Counted from the stretch's first letter, positions 32,578 through 42,995 are shown. The stretch is DNA of 53,804 bases from an uncultured Erysipelotrichaceae bacterium (GCA_902761625.1 CACWLH010000008.1:1-53804); one strand, 5' to 3'. Numbers and translations are program-made. Notes: a model not told the origin generated them from the sequence alone.

Positions 32578-34446
32578 ATGAATCTCAACAACATCAAGAA
32601 TCCGGAATTTCTGAAATCGATGAGTGTCAAAGAACTCGAATCGCTCAGCCATGAAATCCGGAATTTCCTGATCGAAAGCATATCGAAAACCGGCGGTCAT
32701 CTTGCCAGCAACCTTGGTGTTGTTGAATTGACGATCGCTCTTCACTATGTCTTCAACTCACCGAAAGACAGGATTATTTTTGACGTCGGCCATCAGAGCT
32801 ATGTTCATAAGATCCTGACCGGCAGAGCGGATCAGTTCCCAACGCTCAGACATTATCATGGCCTTTCCGGTTTCCAGAAACGCCGGGAAAGCGAACATGA
32901 TGTATGGGAGGCGGGACACAGTTCCACCTCGCTTTCAGCGGCGCTTGGAATGGCGGTTGCCCGTGATCTTTCCCATGAGGACTATCACGTGATTCCGGTG
33001 ATCGGCGATGGTGCGCTTTCCAGCGGTATGGCCCTGGAAGCACTCAATGAAATCGGCAGCGAACGCCGCAACATGATCATTATCTTCAACGATAACAAGA
33101 TGTCCATTTCCCGCAATGTCGGCGGCCTGACTTCCGGTTTTTCAAGGCTGAGAAGCTCCAAATCCTATACGAAGATCAAGGCGGGCATGAAGAAGAACCT
33201 GCGCAGCAATTCATTCGGCAGCACGGTTTATACCGCTTTGAAAACATTCAAGGATACGGTGCGCAATGCGGTGATTGACGGCGGTGTTTTCGAGGAATTC
33301 AATGTTGATTATATCGGCCCTGTTGACGGGCATAATCTGCACGATCTGATACAGGTGCTGAGTGCCGCATCGATGCACGAAGGCCCGATCGTTGTGCACG
33401 TGATCACGCAGAAAGGCAGGGGATATCTGCCCTGTGAAGCGGACCGCGAAGGCAAATGGCATGGCGTCGGTCCGTTTGATATTGCCACCGGCAAACCGCT
33501 GACTTCCATTCCGGAAGGCTATGCGGCATACAGTCAGTTCATGGCTGACCAGGTGGAAAAGCTTGCCGATCAGGATGAAAAAATCGTAGCCATCACACCG
33601 GCAATGATGACCGGCAGTTCATTGCAGAAATTCTTCGCGAAATATCCTTCCCGCAGCTTTGACTGCGGCATTGCCGAGGAACATGCGGCAACATTCGCGG
33701 CCGGACTTGCGATTTCAGGCAAGCGTCCGTTCCTGGTGATTTACAGCTCGTTTTTACAAAGAGCTTATGACCAGATCAATCATGACATCTGCCGGATGGA
33801 TCTTCCGGTAGTCATCGGCATTGATCATGCCGGACTGGTCGGAGATGACGGCGAAACGCATCATGGCGTCTTTGATGTCGGCATTCTGAGACCGCTGCCC
33901 AATATGATCATTTCCCAGCCGAAGGATGCTTCTGAAGCAAGGGATCTCATCCATCTGGCATTCAGCCAGAAACATCCGTTCGCAATCCGCTTCCCCAAGG
34001 GAACTGTTCAGGTGGATCAGCTGCGTGAGGAGGAAGAGATCAAGATCGGCACATGGACGAAATACAATGACCGTCCTGACAATAAAGTCTGTATTCTGAC
34101 CTATGGCGATCTGGTTGACACGGTCCTTGACAAAGTCACCGTCAACAATCTGCCCGTGACAGTTGTCAATTGCCGTTTCTTCAAACCGCTGGATACTTCG
34201 ATGATTGAGGAACTTGCGGATAGCGGCATGAAAATGGTTGTCTATGAATCGGATATGAAAGCAGGCGGACTTGCCTCGGCAATTCTGGAATACGCCTGCG
34301 ATGAACAGATTCCTGTTCATCTGAAGAGATTCGGTATTGATGATGAATATATTAGTCAGGGCAGCCTGAATCTGCTCAGAAAGGAAATTCATATAGATCT
34401 TTCTTCAGTGCTTGCGGAAGTGCTGAAAGACAGTTCAGCGGCATAA
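32578..34446 (+). CDS. dxs: 1-deoxy-D-xylulose-5-phosphate synthase
   Basis: This 622-residue thiamine-diphosphate enzyme is the first of the MEP isoprenoid pathway, joining pyruvate and glyceraldehyde 3-phosphate. TGGHLASNLGVVELTIALHYVF and DVGHQSYVHKILTGR (N-terminal), the ThDP/Mg motif GDGALSSGMALEALN...NDNKMSIS, GRGYLPCEADREGKWHGVGPFD and the transketolase-type Glu in FDCGIAEEHAATFAAGLA are all present. The length is normal. A TAGGAGG Shine-Dalgarno precedes the ATG. recN follows after 4 bp; in many Bacillota tlyA and argR stand between them and are missing here. Confidence 0.96.
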   Translation: MNLNNIKNPEFLKSMSVKELESLSHEIRNFLIESISKTGGHLASNLGVVELTIALHYVFNSPKDRIIFDVGHQSYVHKILTGRADQFPTLRHYHGLSGFQKRRESEHDVWEAGHSSTSLSAALGMAVARDLSHEDYHVIPVIGDGALSSGMALEALNEIGSERRNMIIIFNDNKMSISRNVGGLTSGFSRLRSSKSYTKIKAGMKKNLRSNSFGSTVYTALKTFKDTVRNAVIDGGVFEEFNVDYIGPVDGHNLHDLIQVLSAASMHEGPIVVHVITQKGRGYLPCEADREGKWHGVGPFDIATGKPLTSIPEGYAAYSQFMADQVEKLADQDEKIVAITPAMMTGSSLQKFFAKYPSRSFDCGIAEEHAATFAAGLAISGKRPFLVIYSSFLQRAYDQINHDICRMDLPVVIGIDHAGLVGDDGETHHGVFDVGILRPLPNMIISQPKDASEARDLIHLAFSQKHPFAIRFPKGTVQVDQLREEEEIKIGTWTKYNDRPDNKVCILTYGDLVDTVLDKVTVNNLPVTVVNCRFFKPLDTSMIEELADSGMKMVVYESDMKAGGLASAILEYACDEQIPVHLKRFGIDDEYISQGSLNLLRKEIHIDLSSVLAEVLKDSSAA

Positions 34447-34450
34447 ATCT

Positions 34451-36091
34451 ATGATCAGGAATCTCTATATTCAGAACTTCGTGCTGATTGACAGACTGAA
34501 TCTTGAATTCGAAAAAGGATTCAGTTCGTTCACAGGTGAAACCGGAGCCGGCAAATCGGTGATGATCGATGCAATCTCTCTGCTTGCGGCGGAGAGAGCC
34601 AGCTCCTCTTTTGTCATGAAAGGAAAGGACAAGGCGATCATTGAAGGAACATTTGATCTTTCCGATGATGCCCATGCGCTTGAAGTGCTGAGTGAGGCCG
34701 GCTTTGAGACGGACGGAAATGCGACCTTCACACGTGAGATCAGTGCGTCCGGCAAATCAGTCGCCCGCATTGAGCACAGAATCGTTCCGCTTTCCCTGAT
34801 GCGCAATGTGCTGATGAATCAGATTGATATCCATGGTCAGAGAGACAATGCATATCTGCTCAATGTTTCCTATCATGAACATCTTCTGGATGAATTCCTG
34901 AACAATTCGGCCGTTCTTTCTCAAACAAAAGAAGCCTGGTCCGTTTATGACCGTCTGAAAAGAGAGCGGGATGAGGCTCTGTCAGAAACATACAATGAGA
35001 ATGATCTGGAATTCCTGACATATCAGATCAATGAAATCCGTGAAGCGGATCTGAAAGAAGGGGAGGAAGAGGAACTTGCGGAAAAGGAAAAGCAATACCG
35101 CTCGATCCGCTCATCCCTTGAAAAACTCAACGCCGCATTCACGATCTATGATGATGAGATTTCCGGCAGCTTCTATGAACTGAAACGGATTGTTTCTTCG
35201 CTTGATGGGGAAAAGGCTGAAGCAATTGCCGAAACCGTAAATGATTCTTATTACAGTCTCAGCGACGCAATGGAACAGCTGCACGATTACCTGAATGCAT
35301 ATGATATGAGCGAGGAAGATATCAATGCGATTGAGGAACGACTGTTTGTAATCCAGCGGCTCAAGCGCAAATACGGAAGAACCATTGAGGAAGTCAATCT
35401 CAAGGCAGCTGAAATGGAAGCGCAGGTCGAAATGATCACCCATCGTTCCGAATACCTGGCCCGCAAAAACAAAGAGGTCGACAAGGCCTTTGAAAAATAT
35501 CTTGAAAAGGCGCAGAAGCTTTCTGCAATGCGCAGAAAAGGCAGCGGAAAACTCGATCGGCTGATTGCAGCCAATCTGAATGAGCTGATGCTGCCGAATG
35601 CCCGTTTTGTGACGCAGATCGCAGCGAAAGCGCCTGGCGCAACCGGCATTGATCATGTCGAATTCATGATTTCGATGAACCGCGGCGAAGAGCTCAAACC
35701 GCTGTCATCCACTGCCAGCGGCGGTGAGCTGAGCCGTCTGATGCTGGGCTTAAAAGAAATCTTCACACGTCTTCAGGGAATCAAGACGGTCATCTTTGAT
35801 GAAATCGATACCGGTGTTTCCGGTCCGGTTGCCACAGCGATCGGCCGCAAGATGAAATCATTGTCAAAGGACTGCCAGGTCTTTTCGGTGACCCATCTTG
35901 CCCAGGTGGCAGCCTGTGCGGATCATCATTACCGTGTATATAAATCAGACGATCAGGAACATACCCGCACCTTTGTGAAACAGATGAATGAAAATGAGTT
36001 TATCGATGAGCTTGCCCTGATCGCCTCCGGTGAAATCACCCCGTCATCTTTGGCGGCGGCGAAGGAACTTCTGGAAAGGAACCGCGGGTAA
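34451..36091 (+). CDS. recN: DNA repair protein RecN
   Basis: This 546-residue SMC-like ATPase acts in double-strand-break repair. Walker A is in FTGETGAGKSVMID (about residues 30-43), with long coiled coils in between and, near the C-terminus, the ABC signature STASGGELSRLMLGLK, Walker B TVIFDEIDTGVSG and the H-loop SVTHLAQVAACADHHY. It is slightly shorter than B. subtilis RecN. It has no Shine-Dalgarno in the 4-bp gap after dxs, so it is likely translated by coupling. Its TAA overlaps the next ATG (TAATG). Confidence 0.95.
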   Translation: MIRNLYIQNFVLIDRLNLEFEKGFSSFTGETGAGKSVMIDAISLLAAERASSSFVMKGKDKAIIEGTFDLSDDAHALEVLSEAGFETDGNATFTREISASGKSVARIEHRIVPLSLMRNVLMNQIDIHGQRDNAYLLNVSYHEHLLDEFLNNSAVLSQTKEAWSVYDRLKRERDEALSETYNENDLEFLTYQINEIREADLKEGEEEELAEKEKQYRSIRSSLEKLNAAFTIYDDEISGSFYELKRIVSSLDGEKAEAIAETVNDSYYSLSDAMEQLHDYLNAYDMSEEDINAIEERLFVIQRLKRKYGRTIEEVNLKAAEMEAQVEMITHRSEYLARKNKEVDKAFEKYLEKAQKLSAMRRKGSGKLDRLIAANLNELMLPNARFVTQIAAKAPGATGIDHVEFMISMNRGEELKPLSSTASGGELSRLMLGLKEIFTRLQGIKTVIFDEIDTGVSGPVATAIGRKMKSLSKDCQVFSVTHLAQVAACADHHYRVYKSDDQEHTRTFVKQMNENEFIDELALIASGEITPSSLAAAKELLERNRG

Positions 36092-37275
36092 TGGGCAGAG
36101 TTTATTTCCATATCGATCTCAATGCTTTCTTTGTCAGCGCTGAAATACTGCTTGATCCTTCTCTTAAGGGAAAGCCGGTTGTCGTCAGCGGCAGCACCCG
36201 CAGATCGGTTGTTTCAACGGCTAGCTATGAAGCACGCAAATACGGCATTCACAGTGCCATGCCGGTCACTGAGGCGCAGCACAGATGCAAGGATCTGATC
36301 ATTGTTCCCGGTCATTACAACTGGTACAGCGAACTTTCACATCAGTTCATATCGATCGTTTCATCCTATACAAAGCTGATTGAACAGGCCAGTATTGATG
36401 AGTGCTATGCGGATATGACCGATGTGATCGGAAAATATGAAAAGCCGCTTGATCTTGCCTGGGAAATCCAGCGAAGAGTGCTTGGTGAAACCGGTATTCC
36501 ATGCTCAATCGGAGTCGGACCGAATATGTTTCTGGCCAAAATGGCTTCCGATATGAAAAAGCCGATGGGCATTACCGTATTGAGAATCAGGGATGTGCCG
36601 CTGAAAATGTGGCCGCTTGATATTTCGGAAATGCGCGGGATCGGTCGCAAAACAGTGCCGTATATGGAGGAACTCAATATACGTACGATCGGAGATCTGG
36701 CAAACTATAAGAACATTGACAGACTGCGCCCCATCTTCGGCAAGAACACCGATGAAATCCTCGCCCGTGCAAACGGACATGACAGCCGCGCCATTGTGAC
36801 CGACTGGGATTCCAAATCCATGGGTGTATCTGAAACACTGCTTGAGGATATCGTTGATTATGATGAAATCCGCGGTCTGATCAGAACCCTCAGCCGCAGG
36901 CTTTCCGGCAGACTGAAAAAAGCCGGGAAGGCCGGTTACCGCGTCTCATTGCGCATCTGCTATTACGATTTCCGCAATGCCGACCGTTCTGTAAGGGTCA
37001 GTGAGCCGCTCTGGAAGGCGGATGATCTGTTTGTTCAGGCGATTTCCCTGTTCGATGACCATTGGGAGGAAGGAGAAGCCATCCGGCTTCTTGGCATATC
37101 CGTTTCTGATTTCACTGCCGATGCATTCTTTGTGTCGCAGATGAATCTGTTTGATGAAAATGAATACAGACGCGAAGAAATCCGCGAAGTCATGGCTGAT
37201 CTCAACCGCCAGATGGGATCGAAGGCTTTCTTCAAGGCGAGCGCTCTGTTAAACGGCAGTAAACATGAAAACTGA
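36091..37275 (+). CDS. dinB: Y-family DNA polymerase IV
   Basis: This 394-residue translesion polymerase has the catalytic carboxylates in HIDLNAFFVSAE (residues 7-18) and QASIDECYADMT, the steric region VVSTASYEARKYGIHSAMP, a helix-hairpin-helix segment MRGIGRKTVPYMEELNI and the little-finger domain. QMNLFD at about residue 350 is a beta-clamp-binding motif. Overlaps of 1 nt with recN and 11 nt with xerD place it among DNA-repair genes, which fits damage tolerance. Confidence 0.94.
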   Translation: MGRVYFHIDLNAFFVSAEILLDPSLKGKPVVVSGSTRRSVVSTASYEARKYGIHSAMPVTEAQHRCKDLIIVPGHYNWYSELSHQFISIVSSYTKLIEQASIDECYADMTDVIGKYEKPLDLAWEIQRRVLGETGIPCSIGVGPNMFLAKMASDMKKPMGITVLRIRDVPLKMWPLDISEMRGIGRKTVPYMEELNIRTIGDLANYKNIDRLRPIFGKNTDEILARANGHDSRAIVTDWDSKSMGVSETLLEDIVDYDEIRGLIRTLSRRLSGRLKKAGKAGYRVSLRICYYDFRNADRSVRVSEPLWKADDLFVQAISLFDDHWEEGEAIRLLGISVSDFTADAFFVSQMNLFDENEYRREEIREVMADLNRQMGSKAFFKASALLNGSKHEN

Positions 37276-38182
37276 TCAGGCACTGAAAGAATATCTTGTG
37301 CATATCCGGGTCAATGAATCCAAGAGTCCGCGTACGGTTTCTTCCTATGTCAATGATCTGAACCAGTACATTTCATGGCTGAAGACACAGAAGATCTATG
37401 ACACGGAAAAGATCCGGCCGCGTCATGTGCAGGCATTCATTCTGGAACAGCAGAAGACAAAATCATCCTCGAGTCTGGCAAGGATGGCCGCCAGCATCCG
37501 CTCGTTTCACCGCGATCTGTCCTTTATGTATCAGATTGAAAATCCGTCGCTCAATCTGCGTGTGTCGCGCAATGATGAGCGTCTGCCTGTATACTGCACA
37601 AAAGATGAGATCAGCCGGCTGATGAACTCATTTGATGATTCAAAGCCGGAAGAACTGATGCAGCATGCATTGCTGGAAATGATTTATTCCTGCGGTCTGC
37701 GTGTTTCAGAAGTGACATCTCTGAGCATTTCGAGAGTGGATCTTGATTCCGGCAGGGTCAGGGTGCTTGGCAAAGGAGAGAAGGAACGGATCGTACCGGT
37801 TGCGCATGGCTCCATTCCGCTTCTGAAACAATATCGGGATACTGTAAGAATTGTATTCATGAAAAAGAAAACCCAGCTCTTCTTCATCAACCGCTTCGGC
37901 AGAAAGGTGACCTCACGCTATGTCGAACTGCTGCTCAACCGGAAGTGTGAAGAGCTGAACTTTTCCAAAAATATCACACCGCACAAGCTGCGCCACAGTT
38001 ATGCAACGCATCTGCTGATGGGCGGCGCGGACCTGAGAAGTATTCAGGAAATGCTCGGTCATGCGGATATTTCCACGACCGAGATTTATACCCATGTGGC
38101 TGATTCACAGCTGATGGACGGATACCGGAAATTTCATCCGGGATCCCTGGAAGGAGATCTTGATTATGACGATGAAGAATGA
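37265..38182 (+). CDS. xerD: Site-specific tyrosine recombinase XerD
   Basis: This complete 305-residue Xer recombinase resolves chromosome dimers at dif. The N-terminal SAM-like domain is followed by the catalytic domain with all six active-site residues: R146 (CGLRVSE), K170 (LGKGEKER), H240 and R243 ([12 protein letters not shown]), H266 (MLGHADIS) and the nucleophile Y275 (TTEIYTH). The order dinB-xerD-deoB and the XerD-like C-terminal tail favour XerD over XerC. It is the only intact Xer gene here and lies 9 kb from the dif-like site at 46.87 kb. It is clearly different from the truncated xerD-like sequence at 986. Confidence 0.92.
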   Translation: MKTDQALKEYLVHIRVNESKSPRTVSSYVNDLNQYISWLKTQKIYDTEKIRPRHVQAFILEQQKTKSSSSLARMAASIRSFHRDLSFMYQIENPSLNLRVSRNDERLPVYCTKDEISRLMNSFDDSKPEELMQHALLEMIYSCGLRVSEVTSLSISRVDLDSGRVRVLGKGEKERIVPVAHGSIPLLKQYRDTVRIVFMKKKTQLFFINRFGRKVTSRYVELLLNRKCEELNFSKNITPHKLRHSYATHLLMGGADLRSIQEMLGHADISTTEIYTHVADSQLMDGYRKFHPGSLEGDLDYDDEE

Positions 38183-39365
38183 ACAGAAGTACCGCCGTAT
38201 TTTTACGATTGTGATTGATTCATGGGGATTCGGCTCTGCCCCGGATTCAGCGCTGTATGGCGATGAGGGAGCGGATACAGCCGGTCATATTGCGGACAGT
38301 GTGGATCATCTGAATCTGCCGAATCTGCAGAAGATGGGCACTTTCAATCTGAAACACGTGCGTCATATTGATCCGGTTGACAATCCCAACGGCTATTATC
38401 TGGAGCTGCGTGAGCATTCCAATTCCAAGGATACGATGACCGGTCACTGGGAGATGATGGGATTATATATTCCGGAGAAGTTTATCACATTCACTGACAC
38501 CGGTTTTCCGGATGATCTGATCGCTGAGCTGGAAGAAAAGACCGGTCATAAAGTTATCGGCAACAAAGCCGCCAGCGGCACGAAAATCCTTGATGAACTG
38601 GGTGAGCGCCATCTTGAGACAGGGGAGATGATCGTTTACACATCGGCGGATTCGGTATTGCAGATTGCGGCAAGCGAAGAGACTTTCGGTCTTGATGAGC
38701 TGTTGAGATGCTGCGAAATTGCCCGTGAAATCACCATGGCACCCAAATGGAAGGTCGGCCGTGTCATCGCAAGACCGTTTGTCGGCAGAAAGAAAGGCCA
38801 GTTTGAGCGTACCCCGAACCGTCATGACCTGGCCCTCAAACCGACCGGAAGAACCGTTCTGAACAGCCTGAAAGACGCCGGTTATGATGTGATCTCAATC
38901 GGCAAGATCAATGATATCTTTGTCGGAGAAGGAATCACTGAGTCACATAAATCCAATTCCAGTGTCCATGGCATGGAACAGACAATCGAAGCAGCGCAGA
39001 AGGATTTCAGAGGTCTGTGCTTTGTCAATCTGGTTGACTTTGATGCCAAATGGGGACACCGCCGCAATCCGAAAGGCTATGCGAGAGAACTGGAACGTTT
39101 TGATGTGAAGCTCGGTGAGCTGCTGCCGTATCTGAGAGAGGATGATCTTGTGATGATCAGCGCGGATCATGGCAACGATCCGACCTGGACCGGAAGCGAT
39201 CACACCCGTGAACTTGTTCCGCTGATTCTTTACAGTCCGTCTTTCAAAGGCCATGGCCTGTTAAGAGAAGGTGACACATTCAGCGACATCGGTGCCACCA
39301 TCGCCGATAATTTTGGTACTGAAATGCCGGAATACGGCACTTCCATTCTGAAATATCTGATCTGA
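38166..39365 (+). CDS. deoB: Phosphopentomutase
   Basis: This ~399-residue alkaline-phosphatase-superfamily mutase interconverts (deoxy)ribose 1-phosphate and 5-phosphate in nucleoside salvage. Metal-site motifs are [14 protein letters not shown], the phospho-Thr region [29 protein letters not shown] and the closing [19 protein letters not shown]. The ATG at 38166 follows AAGGAGA at a good distance; the TTG at 38160 is less likely. It overlaps xerD by 17 nt and is the last gene of the nusB unit. Confidence 0.95.
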   Translation: MTMKNEQKYRRIFTIVIDSWGFGSAPDSALYGDEGADTAGHIADSVDHLNLPNLQKMGTFNLKHVRHIDPVDNPNGYYLELREHSNSKDTMTGHWEMMGLYIPEKFITFTDTGFPDDLIAELEEKTGHKVIGNKAASGTKILDELGERHLETGEMIVYTSADSVLQIAASEETFGLDELLRCCEIAREITMAPKWKVGRVIARPFVGRKKGQFERTPNRHDLALKPTGRTVLNSLKDAGYDVISIGKINDIFVGEGITESHKSNSSVHGMEQTIEAAQKDFRGLCFVNLVDFDAKWGHRRNPKGYARELERFDVKLGELLPYLREDDLVMISADHGNDPTWTGSDHTRELVPLILYSPSFKGHGLLREGDTFSDIGATIADNFGTEMPEYGTSILKYLI

Positions 39366-39370
39366 ACCAC

Positions 39371-39404
39371 GACTTTCCGTGCTGATGTGCCGGAAAGTCT
39401 TTTT
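39371..39404 (+). terminator. Terminator of the nusB-deoB unit
   Basis: GACTTTCCG (39371-39379) pairs with CGGAAAGTC (39391-39399), followed by T5. The remaining 130 bp before the next gene are A+T-rich, and I could not place a convincing promoter there. Confidence 0.9.
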
Positions 39405-39537
39405 CAGAAACAGTTTAAGAAATCACATCTGTTAAAAGAAGGATATAAGTATTAATATATTGAGAGATTGAGTGTCTTTTATTGTGTCTGAGGCTCTGCA
39501 TTGCATAGCTGTATATGATTGATGAGACTGTAATATT

Positions 39538-41706
39538 ATGAAAAAAATCTGGAAATTCATCATAGGCGGTATTGAAAACAAAATATTCAACCTGGTGCTG
39601 GTCACATTCCTGACTGTCGCCGGTGTTTATATGTCTGTGATCTGGTTCCAGTCATCCGAACTCTCAAGTCTGGTCAGCAGCACAAACAGCAGACAGCAGG
39701 AATCGATCCGTGATATTTCGGATCAGACCATGCGCAGCATGATCGAAAACAGTCTGGCAAGAATGACCAATCTGAATGCGATGAAGATAGATGAAACCTT
39801 CCAGACCCTTGAGTCTCATGTTTGGTTCATGAACGATTATGCGAGCCGTCTTCTGGCAAATCCGCAGAATTATGAATCAATCAGCGTTTCTGAACCTGAT
39901 CCGGACAACGCAGGCATCACCTGCGCACAGATTCTCTATGATGAGAATGTTGACCGCGATTCCGCTTCGATCAGACGTACAGTCGGTCTGCTGGGCAATA
40001 TGGCCAACCTGATGGAGACACTCTATAACAACTTCTACAATCTGAATTCATGTTTCATCGGCACTGATGACGGTGTCATGATGATCATTGATGACAAATC
40101 CGATAATAAATTCGATGAAAACGGAAAACTGCTTGAGTTCCCGTTCAGAGAGCGTGGATGGTACAAGAATGCCGAGAAAATCGGCGGTGTGCAGATTTCA
40201 GAAATCGGAACGGATTATTTCAGTGATCAGGCAGGCATCGTATGTTCCGTACCGGTTGTGGTTGACGGCGAAGTCGTTGCCGTCGTCGGAGCCGACTTCT
40301 ATCTTGATAACATCAAGGCAGCTATCAATTCCAATGTCATCAGCGGCGGGTTCAGCTTCCTGGTCAATCAGCAGGAGGATATTATCCTTTCAAGTGAAAG
40401 CACCGGTTTCTTCCCGCTTGTGCCCGGTGATGAACCTGAGGAAATCAGCGGCACCAAAGAACTGATGAGTTTTATCCGGGATGCTCTGAAAGAGGACACA
40501 GGTGTCAGAGTGGTCAGAGTCGGCAATGAAACATATTATATGTGCGGTAAACCGATGAACAATGTCTCCTGGGCTGCGGTCACATGCATGAGCAAAGAAG
40601 TGACTGATCTGCCTTTGAAGACAATGTATTACGAATACAAGAAAATCAATCAGGAAGCGGAGAATACCTTCAGTGAGAGCATCTCACAATCCAGGATGAC
40701 GCTTGTTGTCCTGCTGGTTATGATCTTTCTGATCGGTCTTGCCAATGCCATTGTGCTTTCCAGAAGAATCGTCAAACCGCTTGCCATAATGACCAAGGAA
40801 ATCGGAACAATGGCAGGCCACGCTTTTGAATTCAGCATGAAGGATGATTATAAAACAGGCGATGAGATCCAGGTGCTCGCTGAATCATTCGAGGATCTCT
40901 CCCAGCGCATGAATTCGTATATCAACGAAGTCAAAACCGTAACTGCGGAAAATGAAAGAATCGGGGCGGAATTCCATCTGGCCAGAGAAATCCAGGCATC
41001 CGTGCTTCCTGATCCCTATACAGCCTTTGAAAACAGAAAAGATTTTGAAATCTACGCATCCATGGATCCGGCCAAGGAGGTCGGCGGCGACTTCTATGAC
41101 TTCTTCCTGATTGATGACAATCATCTGGCGATGATTATTGCGGATGTTTCCGGTAAAGGTGTGCCGGCAGCGCTGTTCATGATGATTTCAAAAGCATTGA
41201 TCAAAAACAGACTGCTTGACGGCGACAGTCCCGGTGAAGCCCTTGCCAATGTCAACAGACAGCTGGCAGAAGGAAACACACTGGATATGTTTGTCACAGT
41301 CTGGTGCGCTGTGCTAGATGTGCGAAGCGGAGAGGGCATCGCTGCCAACGGCGGTCATGAACATCCCGCACTGAAACGCAAAGACGGCCTGTATGAATTG
41401 ATCAAATACAGACATTCACCGGCACTCGGTATGATGGGTGACCTGAAATATACGGAACATTCATTCCATCTTGATCCCGGCGATTCACTGTTTGTCTATA
41501 CAGACGGTGTTCCTGAAGCAACCGATACATCCCTGGAACAGTTCGGCAATGACCGTCTGCTTGCGGCATTGAACCAGAATCCCAAGGCCGGTCCCCAGGA
41601 AATTGTATACAATGTTGCCAACAGCGTCGGAAAGTTCAGTTACGGTACAGATCAATTTGACGATATCACCATGCTGTCTCTCATCTACAATGGCAAAGAA
41701 CAATAA
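39538..41706 (+). CDS. Membrane-bound PP2C/SpoIIE-type phosphatase with dCache and HAMP
   Basis: This is a 722-residue sensor phosphatase. A first transmembrane helix (about 15-36) is followed by an extracytoplasmic double-Cache-like ligand domain (about 40-375, including REGWYKNAEKIGG and VVGADFYLDNI), a second helix (LVVLLVMIFLIGLANAIVL), HAMP and a short coiled coil. Last comes a SpoIIE/RsbU PP2C domain with EVGGDFYDFF, DVSGKGVPAALFM, ANGGHEHP, YTDGVPEATD and FDDITML, all metal ligands present. Such proteins dephosphorylate anti-anti-sigma factors to start a stress or partner-switching response. No STAS or RsbW gene is adjacent, although an RsbW-like ATPase is in the hydrogenase operon. 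The start at 39538 lacks a clear Shine-Dalgarno. Confidence 0.92.
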   Translation: MKKIWKFIIGGIENKIFNLVLVTFLTVAGVYMSVIWFQSSELSSLVSSTNSRQQESIRDISDQTMRSMIENSLARMTNLNAMKIDETFQTLESHVWFMNDYASRLLANPQNYESISVSEPDPDNAGITCAQILYDENVDRDSASIRRTVGLLGNMANLMETLYNNFYNLNSCFIGTDDGVMMIIDDKSDNKFDENGKLLEFPFRERGWYKNAEKIGGVQISEIGTDYFSDQAGIVCSVPVVVDGEVVAVVGADFYLDNIKAAINSNVISGGFSFLVNQQEDIILSSESTGFFPLVPGDEPEEISGTKELMSFIRDALKEDTGVRVVRVGNETYYMCGKPMNNVSWAAVTCMSKEVTDLPLKTMYYEYKKINQEAENTFSESISQSRMTLVVLLVMIFLIGLANAIVLSRRIVKPLAIMTKEIGTMAGHAFEFSMKDDYKTGDEIQVLAESFEDLSQRMNSYINEVKTVTAENERIGAEFHLAREIQASVLPDPYTAFENRKDFEIYASMDPAKEVGGDFYDFFLIDDNHLAMIIADVSGKGVPAALFMMISKALIKNRLLDGDSPGEALANVNRQLAEGNTLDMFVTVWCAVLDVRSGEGIAANGGHEHPALKRKDGLYELIKYRHSPALGMMGDLKYTEHSFHLDPGDSLFVYTDGVPEATDTSLEQFGNDRLLAALNQNPKAGPQEIVYNVANSVGKFSYGTDQFDDITMLSLIYNGKEQ

Positions 41707-41712
41707 GTATTC

Positions 41713-41755
41713 TGACCGTATGGTTCCGTTTGCGGACTGTACGGTCATTTCTTTC
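41713..41755 (+). terminator. Terminator of the PP2C gene
   Basis: TGACCGTA (41713-41720) pairs with TACGGTCA (41740-41747) around an internal G+C-rich loop; TTTCTTTC follows. Confidence 0.7.
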
Positions 41756-41774
41756 ATTTGATGGCATCATGCAT

Positions 41775-41788
41775 ATTCAATTTTGAAT
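41775..41788. repeat. 14-bp palindrome upstream of the oxidoreductase gene
   Basis: ATTCAATTTTGAAT is ATTCAA-TT-TTGAAT, a perfect inverted repeat 18 bp before the start codon. It could be an operator; nothing further supports that. Confidence 0.35.
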
Positions 41789-41806
41789 CAGGAAAGGAAT
41801 CAGCAT

Positions 41807-42947
41807 ATGAAAACAGCAATCATCGGCACAGGCATGCAGGGCAGCAGATATGCGGCAATGATCGCATCAGGAAAAGTCATTGGTATGGGCTTTCAGCAAA
41901 TACCCGCTTCCGTGAGCAGTACTGTGAATTGCTCAGACCGGCCCTTGAGAAGGGGATCACAGTTTATCAGAGTGCGGATGCATTGTTTGAAGCAGTTGAT
42001 GGCGGCAGTCTGAAAATCGATGCAGTCATTATCACAACACCGCATATCTCACATGAACAGATTGCCCTTGAAGCGTTTAAGAGGGGACTGCATGTGCTGT
42101 GTTACAAACCGGCCGGAGTATGTTCTGCTCAGGCACGCAGAATGAATGATACAGCACAGGCTTCCGGATGTATTTACGGAATGATCTTCAACCAGCGCGC
42201 ACTGGCAGTCAATCAGAAGATTCATGAAATCATGCAAAGCGGCAGATACGGCAGCCTCAGGCGGCTGATCTGGACAGTCACCGACTGGTACAGACCTGAA
42301 AAGTATTATCAGTCCGGCTCATGGCTGGCCACCTGGAAAGGCGAAGGAGGAGGGGGCTGCTGAACCAATGCCCGCATAATCTGGATCTGCTCTGCTGGTT
42401 CTGCGGAATGCCTGAAAAAATCACGGCCTTCTGCAAAGAAGGGCACTATCATGATATTGAGGTTGAGGATGACGCAACCCTGTATATGGAATGGACAAAT
42501 GGTGCAAGCGGAACATTCATCACATCCACCGGCGATGCCCCGGGAGTCAACCGTCTGGAAATCTTTCTGGAAGAGGCATTGATCAAGGCGGAAAACAGAA
42601 AGCTTGAAATCTTCGAGCTGGAACCGGAACTGGGCATGAAAGAATGTGAATACAGAAAAACAGCGGATGACTGCTTCCGCAAAATTCACGGCGTTCGTAA
42701 GGAAATCACACTTGCATTGGATGATAATCCATATTTCACAGTCTTCAGATCATTTGCCAATGCGTTTGAGGGCAAAGGTAATCTCATTGCGCAGGGAGCG
42801 GAAGGCAGAAACAGTCTGATGCTTTCCAATGCCGCATATCTTTCCTCCTGGAAATATTGCACAGTCACAATTCCAAAGCAGAATACACCTGAAGAGGAAC
42901 AGTTTGAAAAAGAATTTGAAACCATGCTGAGGCAGAAACAAGGCTGA
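41807..42947 (+). pseudogene. Gfo/Idh/MocA-family oxidoreductase with two frameshifts
   Basis: Three successive frames make one oxidoreductase of ~380 residues. Frame A starts at the ATG at 41807 (AGGAAAGGAA Shine-Dalgarno) with the Rossmann motif AIIGTGMQGSRYA and is lost near 41885 in ATGGGC. Frame B runs LSANTRFREQY...IITTPHISHEQIALEAFKRGLHVLCYKPAGV (NAD-binding domain with the catalytic-type CYKPAG) to the stop at 42361-42363. Frame C resumes at LLNQCPHNLDLLCWFCGMP and runs through the C-terminal substrate domain to 42947. Each break sits on a G run, and one added G at each (ATGGGGCTT; GGAGGGGGGCTG) restores the family sequence. Homopolymer sequencing error is likely; real decay or slippage is possible. 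These enzymes oxidise sugars or inositols; the substrate is unknown. Confidence 0.85.
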
Positions 42948-42995
42948 CATAATCACACATGGACATTTCAATGACTTCATCCATGCCGAAATGCG

